A stretch of DNA of 64,000 nt from Cyclina sinensis (lineage: Eukaryota; Mollusca; Bivalvia; Venerida; Veneridae): NCBI GenBank assembly GCA_012932295.1, contig JAAONU010000017.1:3534001-3598000 (forward strand), read 5' to 3'. The stretch's first letter is position 1. Each line of letters starts with the position of its first letter. Under the pieces are notes generated by a model. It saw only the letters and a program-made list of their open reading frames with translations, had not been told where the DNA came from and made no database searches. The translations under genes and the position numbers were made by a program. Below, in pieces: positions 10,767-24,300 of this stretch.

Positions 10767-12781
10767 CAGGCCCGGATTTACCGGGGGGCTTATGGGGCCC
10801 AAGCACCCCCCTCCCAGCTGGCCCGTTTGTAAAAAAAATAAAAGGGGTCCTTTTTAAAGACTCTAAAACATTTTTTTCACCTCTTTTCACCTCGTAACAG
10901 AAACACAGTCAACCTTTCAATTTGCAATGGTCATGCAATATTGCGTAACAACTGATAACGAGTTAGCAACTTTATAGCCGTGTATATTTCACAATGTACC
11001 GTATATTCGGTGGCACGGATTATCCGAGAGTTCTCCAGACTGATCATGATGTATAGTTTTCAAGCGTCAAGTAACCTTGACGTATTTGATAAAGTTGTTA
11101 AATGAGCGTCTGCTGACCATGATCAGTTGCCTATTGTTCAAACTCCAATTGTAACAACTCGGCCTTTTCCGACAACTTCGTTTAAAGACTTATTGAAGTC
11201 GCCCGAGGTGTTCGGAATGGTGCAAAACTCCATACAGCGGTTACTTCTCTTCCATACTTTCAGTACAGTAATCACTGCCGACAGTCATGTCACGTGATGA
11301 TGGTCGAAAGTAAATAATCAAAATTTTAAACTTTTTTTCAAGTTACATTTTTTAATTTCATTACACCCAGGCATGTTTAATCGATGCATCTCCAATTGTA
11401 ACTAATCTAAACAGAGAAAAAAATAAATTCTTAAAAAAAGTTCATACATGTATATATAGTTGAAATCCAGCTAAGGTTAACATGTGACTGCAGAGTTCTT
11501 TCCAAAGAATGAAGGGGAGATCACTGCGAGGAGATTGGATATTTTGATGACGTTGTTATTTGTTATTGATAAACAAGTATTAACATTTCCAAAAATGCTT
11601 GAAATCGCCGTTCAGCCATGCATTTCGTCTTATCCATAGATGAATGTATTTCATGTTCTTCATTCATTAATTTGATAATCTTACAACATGCTTTGCACTG
11701 AAAAGCGAAGTTATATTTGATAATTTTCACAGAGAAATTATAAAGTAAATGAAATATACATTGTAATTTTTATAGTAGCTGCACTATGGACTAAACCAGT
11801 CTACGCGTAATTAACTGACTATTTGCGTAGTTTTTTTTTTAACTTTATTTATTACTAAAAATGTATACTTAACTAAAGCTAGATACAGTTCTTCAATACC
11901 ATAAGAATATTATATGTACAATTTAAACAGAATAAATTTTAGGTAAAAAATACGATATTGCCCTGACCCTAATCGAGCATATATAAAACACGGAAAAATC
12001 CTGATCAAACTCCTCGCACCGGTTAGGTCACGCTTTGTTATTTTTACTGCACTAATCTGGGGAAGTAACCCCTGCAGGGAGTTTGTATCCTGATTAGAAT
12101 CGCCCGGAAGCAAGCATTTATTTTTTTCTTTAAGTGCAAGTTTTGGAAAAAACAAACAAACCATACTCTTATTTAGACTACATTTTCTAGTTAAAAATGA
12201 TATGTAGCAAAAAATATTGCGATTATCCTGTATTTATCCTATACGAGCCTGAAGACTGGTACTGAGATCGTACATTGATGATGGTATTTTTCAGTTGTAA
12301 GAATAAGTAACCTGACAAACATGGCGGTTGGGCGAGTCCATTTACGCATCCCTTCTGAAGAATTTCGACGTCCATTTTGTTATCATGTGATATGAAATGC
12401 TTTGCTTTGATTGGCTAAAGGCAGGCGGTGTACAGGCAAAACTGGTCAAATCTTGTTAATTGTATATATCGCCGTCCAGGAACGGCGATAATTACTTGTT
12501 TCAGAGGACTTTTTAAATATAAAATGAAAAATGTTGAAACTTGTCATATGTTTTTTGCTTTAGTTGAACATTTCAAAGAATACCAGTATATTTCTTTTAA
12601 ATTCTCACACAAATTTCATTATATTTTTATGCCTAAAATGCACCAAAATGAGCCATTTACTCCACTTTTATAGAAAATTTTCTTGGGGCAGGCCCCCCCA
12701 AACCCCCTACGGAAGGGGGGGACCCCCTTCCGTACCTTCCCCCAAGCCCCCCCCAGTCAGAAATTTCTAGATCCGGCCCTG
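10767..12781. mobile_element. hAT-like non-autonomous element
   Basis: The termini are inverted repeats CAGGCCCGGATTTA (10767) and CAGGGCCGGATCTA (reverse complement ending at 12781). Each is followed inward by G/C tracts (GGGGGGCTTATGGGGCCC on the left, a GGGGGGGGCTTGGGGG type on the right). This end structure is common in hAT-type elements. Flanking AAAGTGC and AAAGTTA could be a decayed 8-bp target duplication. No recognisable hAT transposase lies inside. A 50-codon minus-strand frame starting at 12375 lies close to the right end. The two ends could also belong to two separate insertions. Confidence 0.6.
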
Positions 12782-12969
12782 AAAGTTAGTATGAAATGAA
12801 AGTTGAAACATTCTACTTTCAATCTAAATAGGCAAAAAGACAATATTCTATCACTTTTAAGATGATACAGAGTCGTAAACAAACAAAGGTTTAGCTGGTG
12901 GCAGATAGGAAACTGGAATCTATAAATAACGTTGACCTCGCGTATGAAATACACCTTGTTGATATATAA

Positions 12970-13050
12970 GTAAAAAGTTTCTGTTTTTGTTTTCGTTTTT
13001 AGAGGTTTTTTGCTCAGTGATACTGTCACCTATGACAAAACTAAGCAAGG
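12970..13050 (-). repeat. dispersed repeat copy 2, inverted
   Basis: Reverse-complement match to the A-rich end of the repeat at 5985-6205; it shares the CAGTGATACTGTCACCTATG block and the adjoining T-rich tract. Confidence 0.55.
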
Positions 13051-14159
13051 ATATATAAAGAATACTGTATAATATCCACGTCATAAGACAGTGTGTAATG
13101 TGACAATTACAAGTAAGCATGTTAAAATGTAACAAATGAATGTCAGAAGGCTGCATGTAATTTTTACACTAAAACTGTTCCTTTTAAACGATAGGCATTT
13201 TTTGCAGAATTTGCAAAATGTTTGAAAACAGTACAAATCTAATCAGAAATTCAATGGTACTAGTATAATGTTAAGTTTGTTTTTACCTTGAAATAATAAA
13301 GTATTTGAATGAATTATAGTTCGATTGTTGTCTTTAACTACAAAAAAACCCCCAGAATCTTTTCACCACAGTTATAACTTAGGCAAATACATATACACGC
13401 AGACATACATACATATTAATTTGTTAATCTCCATACCACTGTATACAGAATGAAACATATATTTCATATACATATATGTAAGGCACGCATTTTGTAAATC
13501 AATTAACTGAGAACAGCAGTGAAATACAATTAAAATCTATTGTTAGAACATAATGGCACAGTGACTGTTTGCAAAACATTTCACATAACTCAGTCCATTT
13601 TCACTGTTACTGTTCATATTCATTCATTTTAGATGTTAACAGATAGATTTAAATACATACTAAAACTTGTTAAATTGATTTTATTATTGAATTAAATATT
13701 TTAGATGCATTAAGACTTCAAATTCCGCGCTTTTATACAAAGGATATTACTTTTCATATTGTGTTGATAATTAATGTATTTTTTCTTTTGTAACATTTTA
13801 TTTTCTTGTACTTAATAAAATTGAATCAAGTTACAAAAATATGCATGTCTGTTATTATTAAAAACTAACTGCAATTACGTTTCATGTTTGAATAATAAGA
13901 TATTTGACAAGGAAAATGATTGATTATATTGGATTAAGGGAGTGATAAACATCCAATGTCATGCTGTTATCAGGCTTCTTTGTTATTGGTAAAGTAAGTG
14001 TTAAATGCAGTATTTACTGTTTTGATCTCAACTTATCTGAAAGAAACTTTAAATTGTCTATCGTTACAAGAGCAGTTTAAGCGCTAAAATCCTTAACAAA
14101 AATTCTGGCGGGCTTGTTTTAACATAAACATTTGTAAATAAATAGAAAATGTACAGCAT
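13051..14159. other. no gene seen
   Basis: Very AT-rich, with no frame, TIR or tandem array worth naming. Confidence 0.5.
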
Positions 14160-14335
14160 ATACCGAGGACCCGTTGCAAAGTTTTTTTTTTTTTTGATAA
14201 TTCATACAGTTAAAACTTAAATAATCGCTAAAAATCTGTACATCTACGTTTGAATAAATTAGCAAAATGAATAACGTTTGAAATTTGTCAAAAACATGTA
14301 ACCAAAACTAAGCAAGTTGTAAAATTGTCAACTGA
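14160..14335 (+). repeat. dispersed repeat copy 3
   Basis: Diverged direct copy of the repeat at 5985-6205, recognised by AATAATCGCTAAAAATCTGT, the CATCTACGTTTGAATAA continuation and the later CAAAACTAAGCAAG stretch. Confidence 0.45.
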
Positions 14336-14694
14336 TACACAATTATCATAAAAGATATTCTGTCGTTCACGGCTAGACGTGATTAAAAAAAATCACCGAT
14401 GTAAAAGGAAAGTTGCATTGACAAATTTAATTAAAAAAAGAGTAAGATTGATGTTTCAAAATGACTGTTTCACAGAAAAGTTATACTATTTTCTGAAGAT
14501 TCCACTTCATAAGTCTGAATGAAAACTATTTTAGGTTAATTTATTTTTTCATAAATGTCAACTGGACAGATGCAAAAAAAAAAAAGATGGAAAAATGAAG
14601 TTAACAGAAGCAATCTTGCTAAGTTTAGTTTAAACTTAATTATTTTACGTCGATTTGGAAGCAAATTCTTGCAACTTGTATTGAACCCTCTCGA

Positions 14695-14800
14695 TGACTG
14701 CTACCTGGGTTCAAACCAGTACTCACGCCGAAAGTGAGGAATTTAACCAGAAACCTCCGGATCGGGAGTCCGGCGACCTCTGCTCCTCCTGAGTCGTGCT
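14695..14800 (-). repeat. tRNA-derived SINE fragment
   Basis: Read on the minus strand, GAGGAGCAGAGGTCGCCGGA and CTCCCGATCCGGAGG match the SINE at 61105-61215. A box-B-like GGTTTGAACCC follows. The tRNA D-arm region is shortened, so box A is missing or degraded. Confidence 0.55.
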
Positions 14801-15749
14801 TGAAAATATCACAGAATTAACTGAATTTTTGAATTTGATATTTGAATTTTCTCTAAATGATCATTTAGTTATATTATTTGTTAATATTATCTTATTTTAC
14901 TTAGTTCGTCTGTGTAAAAAAGTCATGCAACAGACAGGATGATGACTAACTATGTCTCTCTTCATGGCTGGTTCATTTTGCAAGAAGATTATTCTATGAC
15001 TGATGACAATATCTTTTAACATAGAACATTAAACTTGATTCTATGAAAGTTATATAATATAAAACACTCTTTTAATCCTTTCGGATAGACCTACGTATGG
15101 AATATATTACATACTAAAATCTGTTTTGTTAAGAATGTTCAAATGATGTCCGGGGATTAAAATTTACCATGAACCTGAGAAAATGATCCACGTAATCGCT
15201 TCAAATGTCGAGTGAATTAATGGCATTTAAGTCCATTCTATTTTCTTAATTTCAAGTTTATAAGCATATCACTTTATGGCTCTTGATATAGACTACACTT
15301 AAATATGGACAGTGATCATTTTGTTTTTCTTTCTAGGTGAGATCGTTCAACACTACTTTATGATCAATTAAGCAAATGATGCTACGCCAATCTGCACATG
15401 ACGTCTCAATAGAGATCATGTCCCAAGTAAAACAGGTGATTTTGAAGTCCCCCCTTTGTAAGATTTTAATCAAATTAAATTGTCTATTGTATTTTGAGCC
15501 TAAAACCAGTGGCTCAAAGGTGGCCCGCTTGCACTAAAGTAGAAAGTGTCGTGGCCCAACGGTGGTCCGCTGGAAAATCAAATGGTTAAATCTCAATGTG
15601 TTTGCTATAATAACGGTCATTTTAACAGTCATAGTAATTGACTTGTCAAGAAAACGTAGAGAAAACGGTTGCAGTGTCATGACGTCAACGGGAGATATTG
15701 AATTCAAAAGTGTCATTAAACTTTGCGTTTGATTACAGAAGTCGCCATC
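14801..15749. other. no gene seen
   Basis: AT-rich; the last part may hold the decayed 5' end of the mariner pseudogene that follows. Confidence 0.4.
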
Positions 15750-16280
15750 AGAAACAATTGAAATGATGAAAACGTGTGATGATTTGAAGGAATTTAGTTC
15801 TAGTATTGTTTATAATTGGCACAGAAAGTTCAAAGATGGCAGTCAATCTTTTGAAGATTATTAAAGGGCAGGGCGGCCTGCAGTTGTGATACTATCCGTT
15901 AGTAATAAAGTGAAAGTATTGTCCGCAAAGACTGTAAGACAGATGGCAATTGATCTTGAAGTATCCTGCACAACTGTACACAAAGTCTTCACGAAACAGC
16001 TTGGTATGTCGAAATTCAGAGCTCGCTTGGTCTTGAAGTTGTCAACTGATGACAAGAGGTAGAAGCGCGTAAGGTGTTCCTTTCCATTCTCTGTGCGTTA
16101 TGCAAAAAAAAAAGGATTACATTCTTGTCAGAACAGTAACCACGGACGAAAAATGGCGGTACCACTATCATACAAATACAAAGGCTCAGTATGGGGAACT
16201 CATAGAACACCAAAGAAGATGTGAAAATTAGAAATGTATCTTTTCCATGGAGCACAAGGTGTTATGGATTACACATATCA
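15750..16280 (+). pseudogene. decayed mariner-type transposase
   Basis: Translation gives mariner-like order. An N-terminal helix-turn-helix segment (SSSIVYNWHRKFKDG) is followed by RAGRPA and a second HTH (TVRQMAIDLEVSCTTVHKVF). The LGMSKFRARLVL stretch follows, where intact mariners have C-RWVPR. TTDEKWRYHYHTNTKAQ holds the first catalytic Asp (codon at 16145), and VWGTHRTPKK then appears in a shifted frame. It is broken by TAA at 15862-15864, TAG at 16060-16062, a poly-A frameshift near 16105-16113 and later shifts and stops. Nothing after the first catalytic Asp region is complete. It differs clearly from the intact mariner at 31.2 kb, so it derives from an older, separate lineage. Confidence 0.8.
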
Positions 16281-18127
16281 CCCTATGAAATTATCGTTTA
16301 GTACACATAAGTTATACACTTTAAGCTATTTTTATTAATATGCGAAAAATAATACTAGTGCTATAAGGCAACTACACCAACTCGAACCCCCGCAAGAAAA
16401 TCGATATGAAGATCAGATGCAAGAACTGAATTTTTATATACCAAGACAAATTTAAATTAACTCATAACATATTCCAAGCTATCTCAAATTGAAAATAATT
16501 TCCCAGCAGAATCAAATGCATCTAATGTTGAAACGAATTTTAATCGAGAAATTTAGTTATTCAAATAAAAAGGGTGCCAGATAACATATTTCTTAATGAT
16601 TTATGAATAAATCAAAATTGAAGGTTACAGTCCCCATAAACGAAGAATTGATGGTATAGCATTTACTTTTAGTTGATCGGGAAAAGTCAATGCTATAACG
16701 GCATTGTTTTGATTCCAACCTGATGAAAGCTGTTCTTAAGTGAGACGGAACATTCAAAAAGAAATCTTTCCGAAATTTAGAACACAAGAAATGCATTGAA
16801 AAAGCACTGTTTGTCTTCAAAGGCAGTGAGAAATGGCCCGTATGCCTCGAAAATGCGTCGCTTTAAAATGATCTCTGTATGTATAAAATCATTATGACAC
16901 CGTTAATAGTCTCGACTTAATGAATCGCGGAAACCGATGACTGTATAGTGGCAGCCATCATTTTTTTGCATTTGTAGTAATGCAAGTTGATTGATCATTA
17001 TATTTGTTTTTGCCAAGTTTACCATTTTATGCCATGCTATTAATGTTAACGCAAAAGCTGAGTTCAGTTTTACGACTGCAGTGTAAGTTACAACAATTAC
17101 ATATAACAATTACAAAACAAGTGCAGGCAGTGAAGGACTGAATTCAGTTAAAAGACAAGAGAGAAACAATTCATTGAATGTTTACCTTAGCAGTTGTCTC
17201 AAAAGAAAACGAATGTGTTCGGCCATATAATAGTAATGCAAAGCCAATTACACAAATTAATATTTTTATGACGCCAATATCGTACAAATTCTTGGGCATA
17301 CAACCAAAGCAACAATATTTACAGATATAAACTACAATCTGTTTTAGCAAACTAAATATGAAACACTATGGTCCTATGCAGCACATTAGCCTTAAGTATC
17401 GTAAATTGCTCAGTTAAGGCAGGTAGAAGTGTTATAGAACGACCTTTTGCCTCATTTTACCTAGTATTGTCAATGTCGAGAGAAAAATAAGAGACTCATT
17501 ACTTATCACAGTGGTTTATAAACATGGCATGTATGATTTTGATCACACTGACCTTTGTCAAGGTCACAAACTATGAATACCAAATTTTTTTTTCTAAGAA
17601 TCCACTTATTAAACAAGACCAATTGGTTTTAAGAATAGATTATAGGACTATAATATACTAACGTGGAACTTTTATTAGATTCATGTCGCACTGCATTAAC
17701 CTAAAAGTAAAAATGTTTTCCGACATAACTTGTATTGCATTTGTGGGAACCTTAGAAATTATTTTGAAATAAGTTTTGAAATTTAGCTGATTATAAAATG
17801 AAAGATGCCATACGCATAAACATGAATGGTTCAGTAATTTCTTTAAATTGGGTGTAAATTATTTTTTGTTCATATACTACAGTGTCATTTTCTTATAACC
17901 TTTTCATCTGGAGTATCTTACTTTAACTTATTACATTGTAGTGCATGAAAATAGTAGTCTTCGAGAAACTAAACAGCTAAGGATGCAAGAATGAAGCCAT
18001 TTTAAAAATATATTAATGAGAGTAAGATGACCAAAGTAACGTACGTGTATTCATATGAACTACACTGAAAACAGATTATTACAAAACATCCGCCGAGTAA
18101 ACTAGAACTATCGCTGAATGTGATTCA
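16281..18127. other. no gene seen
   Basis: AT-rich sequence with only short random frames. A lone TGACCTTTGTCAAGGTCAC stretch near 17550 resembles the repeats that follow. Confidence 0.5.
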
Positions 18128-19833
18128 TACCCCCACCAATGTCCTTGACAGAAGACGACATGGAAAGGTGGTTAAGGGAATAACTTTAGTGGCACAAATA
18201 CATATACATAAAAAGAAATTATCTCTGGTGAAAAAACAAACAAATTGTACAGGTAATAGTATAAATACATATTGTCAAATCATGTTCGAAACAGTTACAA
18301 ATAACCTTTCATTTTCGTGAATATCTGTTCTAGTTTCAGAAACATTTAAGTATTAATGGTTATATCAGAACATTTTCTAAGCCTAAAAGGGGCATAACTT
18401 GTGTCATAATTCAATGGAATTGTAGAATTTTCGTCATCTGAGCTTGCTTGTAACCATTCATATAAATTTTAAGTTTCAAGTAAATATCTGTTCTGGTTTA
18501 AGAAATATTATAGTAAATAAATTTAAAGACATAAAAATGGACTTAACTTTGTCAAAATACAATACAAAGTTACCCCCCCACTTTTTTTGGTTATGAAACT
18601 TGACCTGCATATCTTACTTGCGACACTTCGTATATATTTGAAGTTTCAAATGATTATCTATTCTAGTTTTAGAAATATTCAAGTACATGTTAAAATTTCA
18701 AAACATTTTCTAAGTCAATTTTTGACCTTCAAGTGTGGCCTTGACCTTAAGCTGGCACAAGGGTAAGATGGGTTCTGCACATTGCCCAGTTGGGGTGAAC
18801 ATTTGAGTCAAGTTTGAAGAAAATCCTTCTATTAGTATATAATTTATAGAGCAGACACGACATATTGTCTATTATTGATTGTAAGTAAATTAAAAGACTT
18901 AAAAAGGGGCATAACTTTGTCAAAATGCAATACAGAGTTATGAAACTTGACCTGCATATCTTACTTGTGATACCTCATATATCTTTTAAGTTTCAAGCAA
19001 ATACCTGTGCTAGTTTCAGAAATATTCAAGTACATGTTAAAATTTAAGAACATTTTCTAAGTCAATTTTTGACCTTCAAGTGTGACCTTGACCTTAAGCC
19101 GGCACAAAGGTAACATGGGTTCTGCACATAACCTTGTTGAGTTGAACATTTGAGTAAAGTTTGAAGAAAATTCTTCCATTAGTATAGGATTTATAGAGCA
19201 GACACGACATATTGTCTAATATTTGATTGTATGTAAATTTGAAGACTTAGAAAGGGGCATAACTTTGTCAAAATGCAATACAGAGTTATGAAACTTGACC
19301 TGCATATCCTAATTGTGACACTTCATATATATTTTTAAGTTTCAAGCAAATACGTTTTCTAGTTTCAGAAATATTCAAATACATGTTAAAATTTAAGAAT
19401 ATTTTCTAAGTCAATTTTTGACCTTCAAGTGTGACCTTGACCTTAAGCCGGCAAAAAAGTTACATGGGGTCTGCACATTCCCTTGTTGAGGTGAACATTT
19501 GAGCCAAGATTAAAGAAAATCTTTTAATTAGTGTAGGACTTACAGAGCGGACACGACATAATGTCTAATATTTGATTGTTTGATATATGACCTTCAATTG
19601 TGACCTTGACCTTGAGCTGACACATGGGCAACATGGGTTCTGCACATCCCCTTGCTGAGGTGAACATTTCAGCAGAGTTTGAAGAAAATCCTTCAGTTGG
19701 TATAGGATTTATAGAGCGGACACGATAATGGAGACGGACGGACGGACGGACAGACCGACCGACCGACGGACGGACGGACGCGACAGAGCGAATCCATTAT
19801 AGCCCCCCCCCCCCACATTTTGTGGTGGGGGTA
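18128..19833. mobile_element. TIR element with ~348-bp internal tandem units
   Basis: The ends are exact 11-bp inverted repeats, TACCCCCACCA at 18128-18138 and TGGTGGGGGTA at 19823-19833. The body contains tandem units whose GTCAATTTTTGACCTTCAAG start falls at 18714, 19061 and 19410 (periods 347 and 349), with partial units before and after. Each unit carries GGGGCATAACTTTGTC and GACCTTGACCTTAAG blocks. A GGAC/GACC repeat tract (19731-19785) and a C-rich hairpin close the right end. There is no coding capacity. This architecture recurs in bivalve genomes; the superfamily is not assigned. Confidence 0.75.
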
Positions 19834-21045
19834 TAATAAAAAATAGTTCACGTCTATTTTTATATAGAACATTTGTATAATAATAATGCTTGAAAATAAC
19901 AATAAAAACCAAAAATCACTTTGTAGCTGTAAGTATATGTGCAACGCAATATTGCCTTGACATGTGTACTAAAAACACGTTATTGATATGTGATGTCTAA
20001 CGACCTCTCACCTCTGTTAAATGCTGACGTCATTTAATCATCTCTATGGAAACCTGATTATTTGCGTAGAAGTAATGGTGTCTGCGTAGCTTATGTAGCA
20101 AGATCATTGATAGTTTTTCGGCAAAGCTGTATTAAAATCGATTTCGACCTACATTTGTAACGAATGAAATTGTTCGATACAAAAGCTTCAGCTGAGAAAG
20201 GAAGTTTGCCATTAGTTAAAAGTGTTGTTGTTCTGAAATTTTAGAGCAAATTTCGTAATTGTTAGTTTAAAAGCGTCTGAAAATAATGCAATAATAATAA
20301 CAAAAATAATGCCGTAAATTAAAAAATCAAACCATTTTAACCATAAAAAAATATACTAACTGGAATAAATATATAATAAGTATTACTAAATATATAATTT
20401 ATTTCATTGAAAATTTTACTAACAGTTAAATCATTACAATCAACACTTTTCTTTATTGCCCTAACTGTTAAAGATATAGGAAATTCGATTACTTTGCGCG
20501 TTCAATATTTGCTAATGTCCAAAAACTATATACTTTTGTACTGTATCGACGCCGATCATCTTTTTTGAAGATACTTCTTGTTTCTTTATTTTACCCAAAT
20601 TACACAATTCTATACATTCTTTAACTTATTGGCACCAGTGAATGTATACCTTATGTCTGAAACGTTAGTTTCTATCATAAACAAATCAATAACAACGCAT
20701 TGAAGCTTCCGTAGAAAATCATTACAAGTGGTAACATAATCTACTCCGTTGTTAAAGACAATGCAATTCAGATGCGGAAAAATAACAATGTAAGAAATGT
20801 CTGCAGTTAAAACACAACAATAGGAAGATGTTTTCTTTGGCAGTTGTGTCAACAGAAAGGAAGAATTATTTGCTCTAGAAATAAAACAGCTACGCAAACT
20901 ATGCAGATGCTTAGGCAAACACCCAACGCGAACACGGAAAACCAACATGTTTCAAAGGAAACTCAAACAAATACTAAATGTCTGAATACTATCACAATAC
21001 ACCACACTGTCTGAATACTTTGATAGCACATTAGCTATTGACTGA
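19834..21045. other. no convincing gene
   Basis: A 112-codon minus-strand frame at 20610-20948 is the largest here. It has several Cys (SYCCVL, LNCIVF, VTTCNDF, LQCVV) but no recognisable domain. A frame of this length is expected by chance in 64 kb of AT-rich DNA read six ways, so I do not call it a gene. Confidence 0.4.
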
Positions 21046-21180
21046 CTGACAAACAAACAAACTAACTGACTGACTGAACGAACGAACGAACGAACGAACG
21101 AGTCAGTCAGTCAGTCAGTCAGTCAGTCAGTCAGTTTGTTTGTTTAAATCAATCAATCAATCAATCAATCAAAATAGAAA

Positions 21181-21248
<68 letters not shown>

Positions 21249-21365
21249 AATAAATTAATAAATAAATTGGTGAATGAATGGACAGAGCGAGCGAGAGAAT
21301 AAAAAGGAATGGATCGATAGCTGGATAGATAGATGGATGGACGCACGGACGGACTGACGAATGAA
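21046..21365. repeat. compound tetranucleotide microsatellite cluster
   Basis: A succession of tetranucleotide arrays: GACT, AAAC, GAAC, GTCA, TTTG, AATC, then about 16 GATA units (21181-21246), followed by AAAT, GAAT, GAGC, GATG and GGAC-like remnants. The early GACT/AAAC block and the later GTCA/TTTG block are reverse complements and can pair. Confidence 0.9.
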
Positions 21366-24300
21366 AGAAGACCCAAGATCGAACGTTTTGTTTCTTCATA
21401 AAGATATCATTCAGGCATTGTTTCACCGATAGTGAAATACAGGTTTTTTTTCAGAAGAAAATTACAACAAATACCGTTCTTCTCGTCATCGCCTGTGGTA
21501 AGTTTTACGCCCATGACCGTGTTTAGATTGCACCAGTGATTCATAAATAGGGCGTTAAACAGAGTATTCAGAAAACAAATCACTTGCATAGAATTGCAAA
21601 AGATATTACAACACGTTTGTTAATGAGATACCAAACATTACAAAGATGAAAGTGAAAGCCATCGATCTGTAATGCAAATATTTCTATTAGCCGTTATTGT
21701 ATCTTTTTAAAAATTTAATTTGAAGACACACTTAACACCTAGTGAAAAGGTGTACGGTCATCAGATACAATCAATGGAAAAACAAAATATTTTAATACGT
21801 TGACACTTCAACGCTTTTTGTGTGTCCACTAAACTTCAAACAAATATTTATAAAGTGCAATTATCAGGTATTATCGCTTCAACGGCCTACTTAAAATGTT
21901 CAAGTTTGAAAACACTGTTTTTGACTTTATATTTGAGATTCTAGATTTATATAAATCTAGAATGTTATTTGGTAATGCGGAATTTAGTTCATTTGCTCAA
22001 TTAGGAAAAAACTGTAAGACTCTGATTATATCATTAAGAGTAATTGTCAGACGCTGCCTTCAAAGTTCTGCACCGTTTAAAACATTGCAATTTTAGTAAA
22101 ATAGGACCGTTTCCAGGGTGGGGTGTCAGAGTGGGCATGTGACCCCCTCCCGCCAGTTTAGTTTGAGGTATTCTTTTATGTAGTCATTTTGATATTGAAA
22201 ATGGCGCTCTTATGTTAAATCCAGTTCCCACAATAATACTATGTAAATCAAGTCTGCACAAATATGTATTAGTTGATTTCCAAAACCAGTTTCTATCCCT
22301 GAAAATAAAAATAAGAATGGAGTAAGAAAAGTTGCAGAACAGGGTTAATAAATTATTTTAATTCATTCCTGGTTTCACTGTATTTAGGAGACTGGCACAA
22401 TATACTTGTTGCCATTGGCAGAACTCAATTACAAATGCTGTAAATTAAAGTTCTATCTGTTCCCAAAAAAATCATACCTGCAGTTTACCCTTGGTATATA
22501 TATTAATGCATAACAGAAAAGTATTCATATTTTATTTTATTCTGCCTGTTGTCTGTCACTTTATATGTGTGTGTTTTTTATGATACTAACAGAGTAACTC
22601 ACAGTTGCAAGGCAACAATTCCCTTACGGGTACATTCACACTGACGAAAACAAAAGGTTGTAACATACTTATCTGCAGTCTCAAATGGTTTTGTTTAGAT
22701 ATACTGCCAGTATACTGTTCACTTGCTGATACAATATCAACATAAACTGATTAGTTTAATTGTTTATGGTATAGTAAAATAACAAATAAGATGTCTGCAA
22801 AGCTAACGTCATTTAATCTATTCAATGCCACTCGTTCAGCTTAATGTATGTACTATATTCGGCACGATGTGCATTGATAAGATATTTAATGCCATGTCAT
22901 TTGTGGTTTGTTTTGCCAATCTGATTAGCATCTAAATAGCATAGAAGTCTTCTAATGTACACACGGAAACTCGAAAAAGATTTTTGTTCCTTTCAAAATC
23001 AGCATCATATAAAATTAACCGTCAAACTGGTTCACCAATTCAAGAATGCTGTCACCTTTGACCGGACAAAAGAAGACCTAAATAACTGACCACTGTTCTT
23101 CTGACAGTGTTTTTATGACAGTTTCTCTACAATGGAAGTGTTTGTAAATGTTTTGATACACAATTCAAATTATCTGATAAAAATTGTCAAAGATAATCCG
23201 ATTAAAGAAGATTTATTCAAAGCGCACTGTAATAAAAGCGAATTATACTAGTCTCTTTGACGACTTTATTTATAAACTGTAGATTTTGCCAATGGACTTG
23301 TATGAAAGGGAAGTCTCAGGCGCCTGACTTATGACCCCATATTTACAACAGCTTAATGGCAATCCATAAAATTGTTAGTTTTAAATATATGTTAAGTAGA
23401 TTTTGTCGTCCAAAGTCATATTTCTCCTCTTTGTTTTGTAACCGTGATAGTAGAAATCAAAGTATTGTTAAGATATATTTTTAGAAACATTTACTAAGAT
23501 AAATATTTGGTTACTGTAGTAGCTAAGAATATAACCCAAACAATTTTACATGAAAAATGTCGTCACAGTTAAAGAAACTTTCATCCTTCAAATAGTTTGC
23601 TTTAAACATTCTCTGGTGCAAAACACAGTATCAGGGTATCGGATTGTTTAGATTTTAAACTTGTAATGAGTTTTCTTAAAGTTAACATAATTTGTTATTT
23701 CTGATTAATTCATTATCTAAATAATAAACTGCATTTTGAAAACTTTAGTATTTAAGAGAACTGGCAAAAAACTGACATCATGTTGTAGGACCTATATTTT
23801 TTGGTTACGCTATAACTAAGGACAATTTATTCAGTAAAACATTCATTTGAAAGCAGAATATAACATATCATTTCATACAAAAAAGCTAAAATATGCGGTT
23901 GTCATTCAAATAGCATTGAGTATATTCATCACTCATTTACCTGATACCAGTATCATAATGACAGGATGTTTTGTTCAAAGTGAATGCAAACATGTCAAAC
24001 GTTATTGAAAAATGAACATTCATTTAACGATTAAAATCGTAAATTGAAATATTTCAAAAGAATTTAACTGACACATTATAGTACCTTTTATTTTCAAGTA
24101 CGATTTAATTGTATTATTTAAATGAGCTGTTAAACGTAAATCTTCACTTAAATATTTTAATTTCAATCCTGTTAAAATAGCGAATGCGATTTGAAACCAC
24201 CATATACAAAATAAATGTCTTTTTCGTACTGACATAAAACATAAAAGAAGGATTATCATTTCTTACAGATGAATGATTAATTATAGATATTTTGCAAGCA

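Noticed and set aside
19693..19944. Minus-strand SVRPSVRPS-type repeat protein
   Set aside because: It is the translation of the GGAC/GACC tract at the end of the TIR element.
20610..20948. 112-codon minus-strand frame with several Cys
   Set aside because: No domain or splice context. A few frames of this length are expected by chance in 64 kb of AT-rich DNA.
21161..21426. Minus-strand YLSIYLSIYLS repeat protein
   Set aside because: Translation of the GATA microsatellite.
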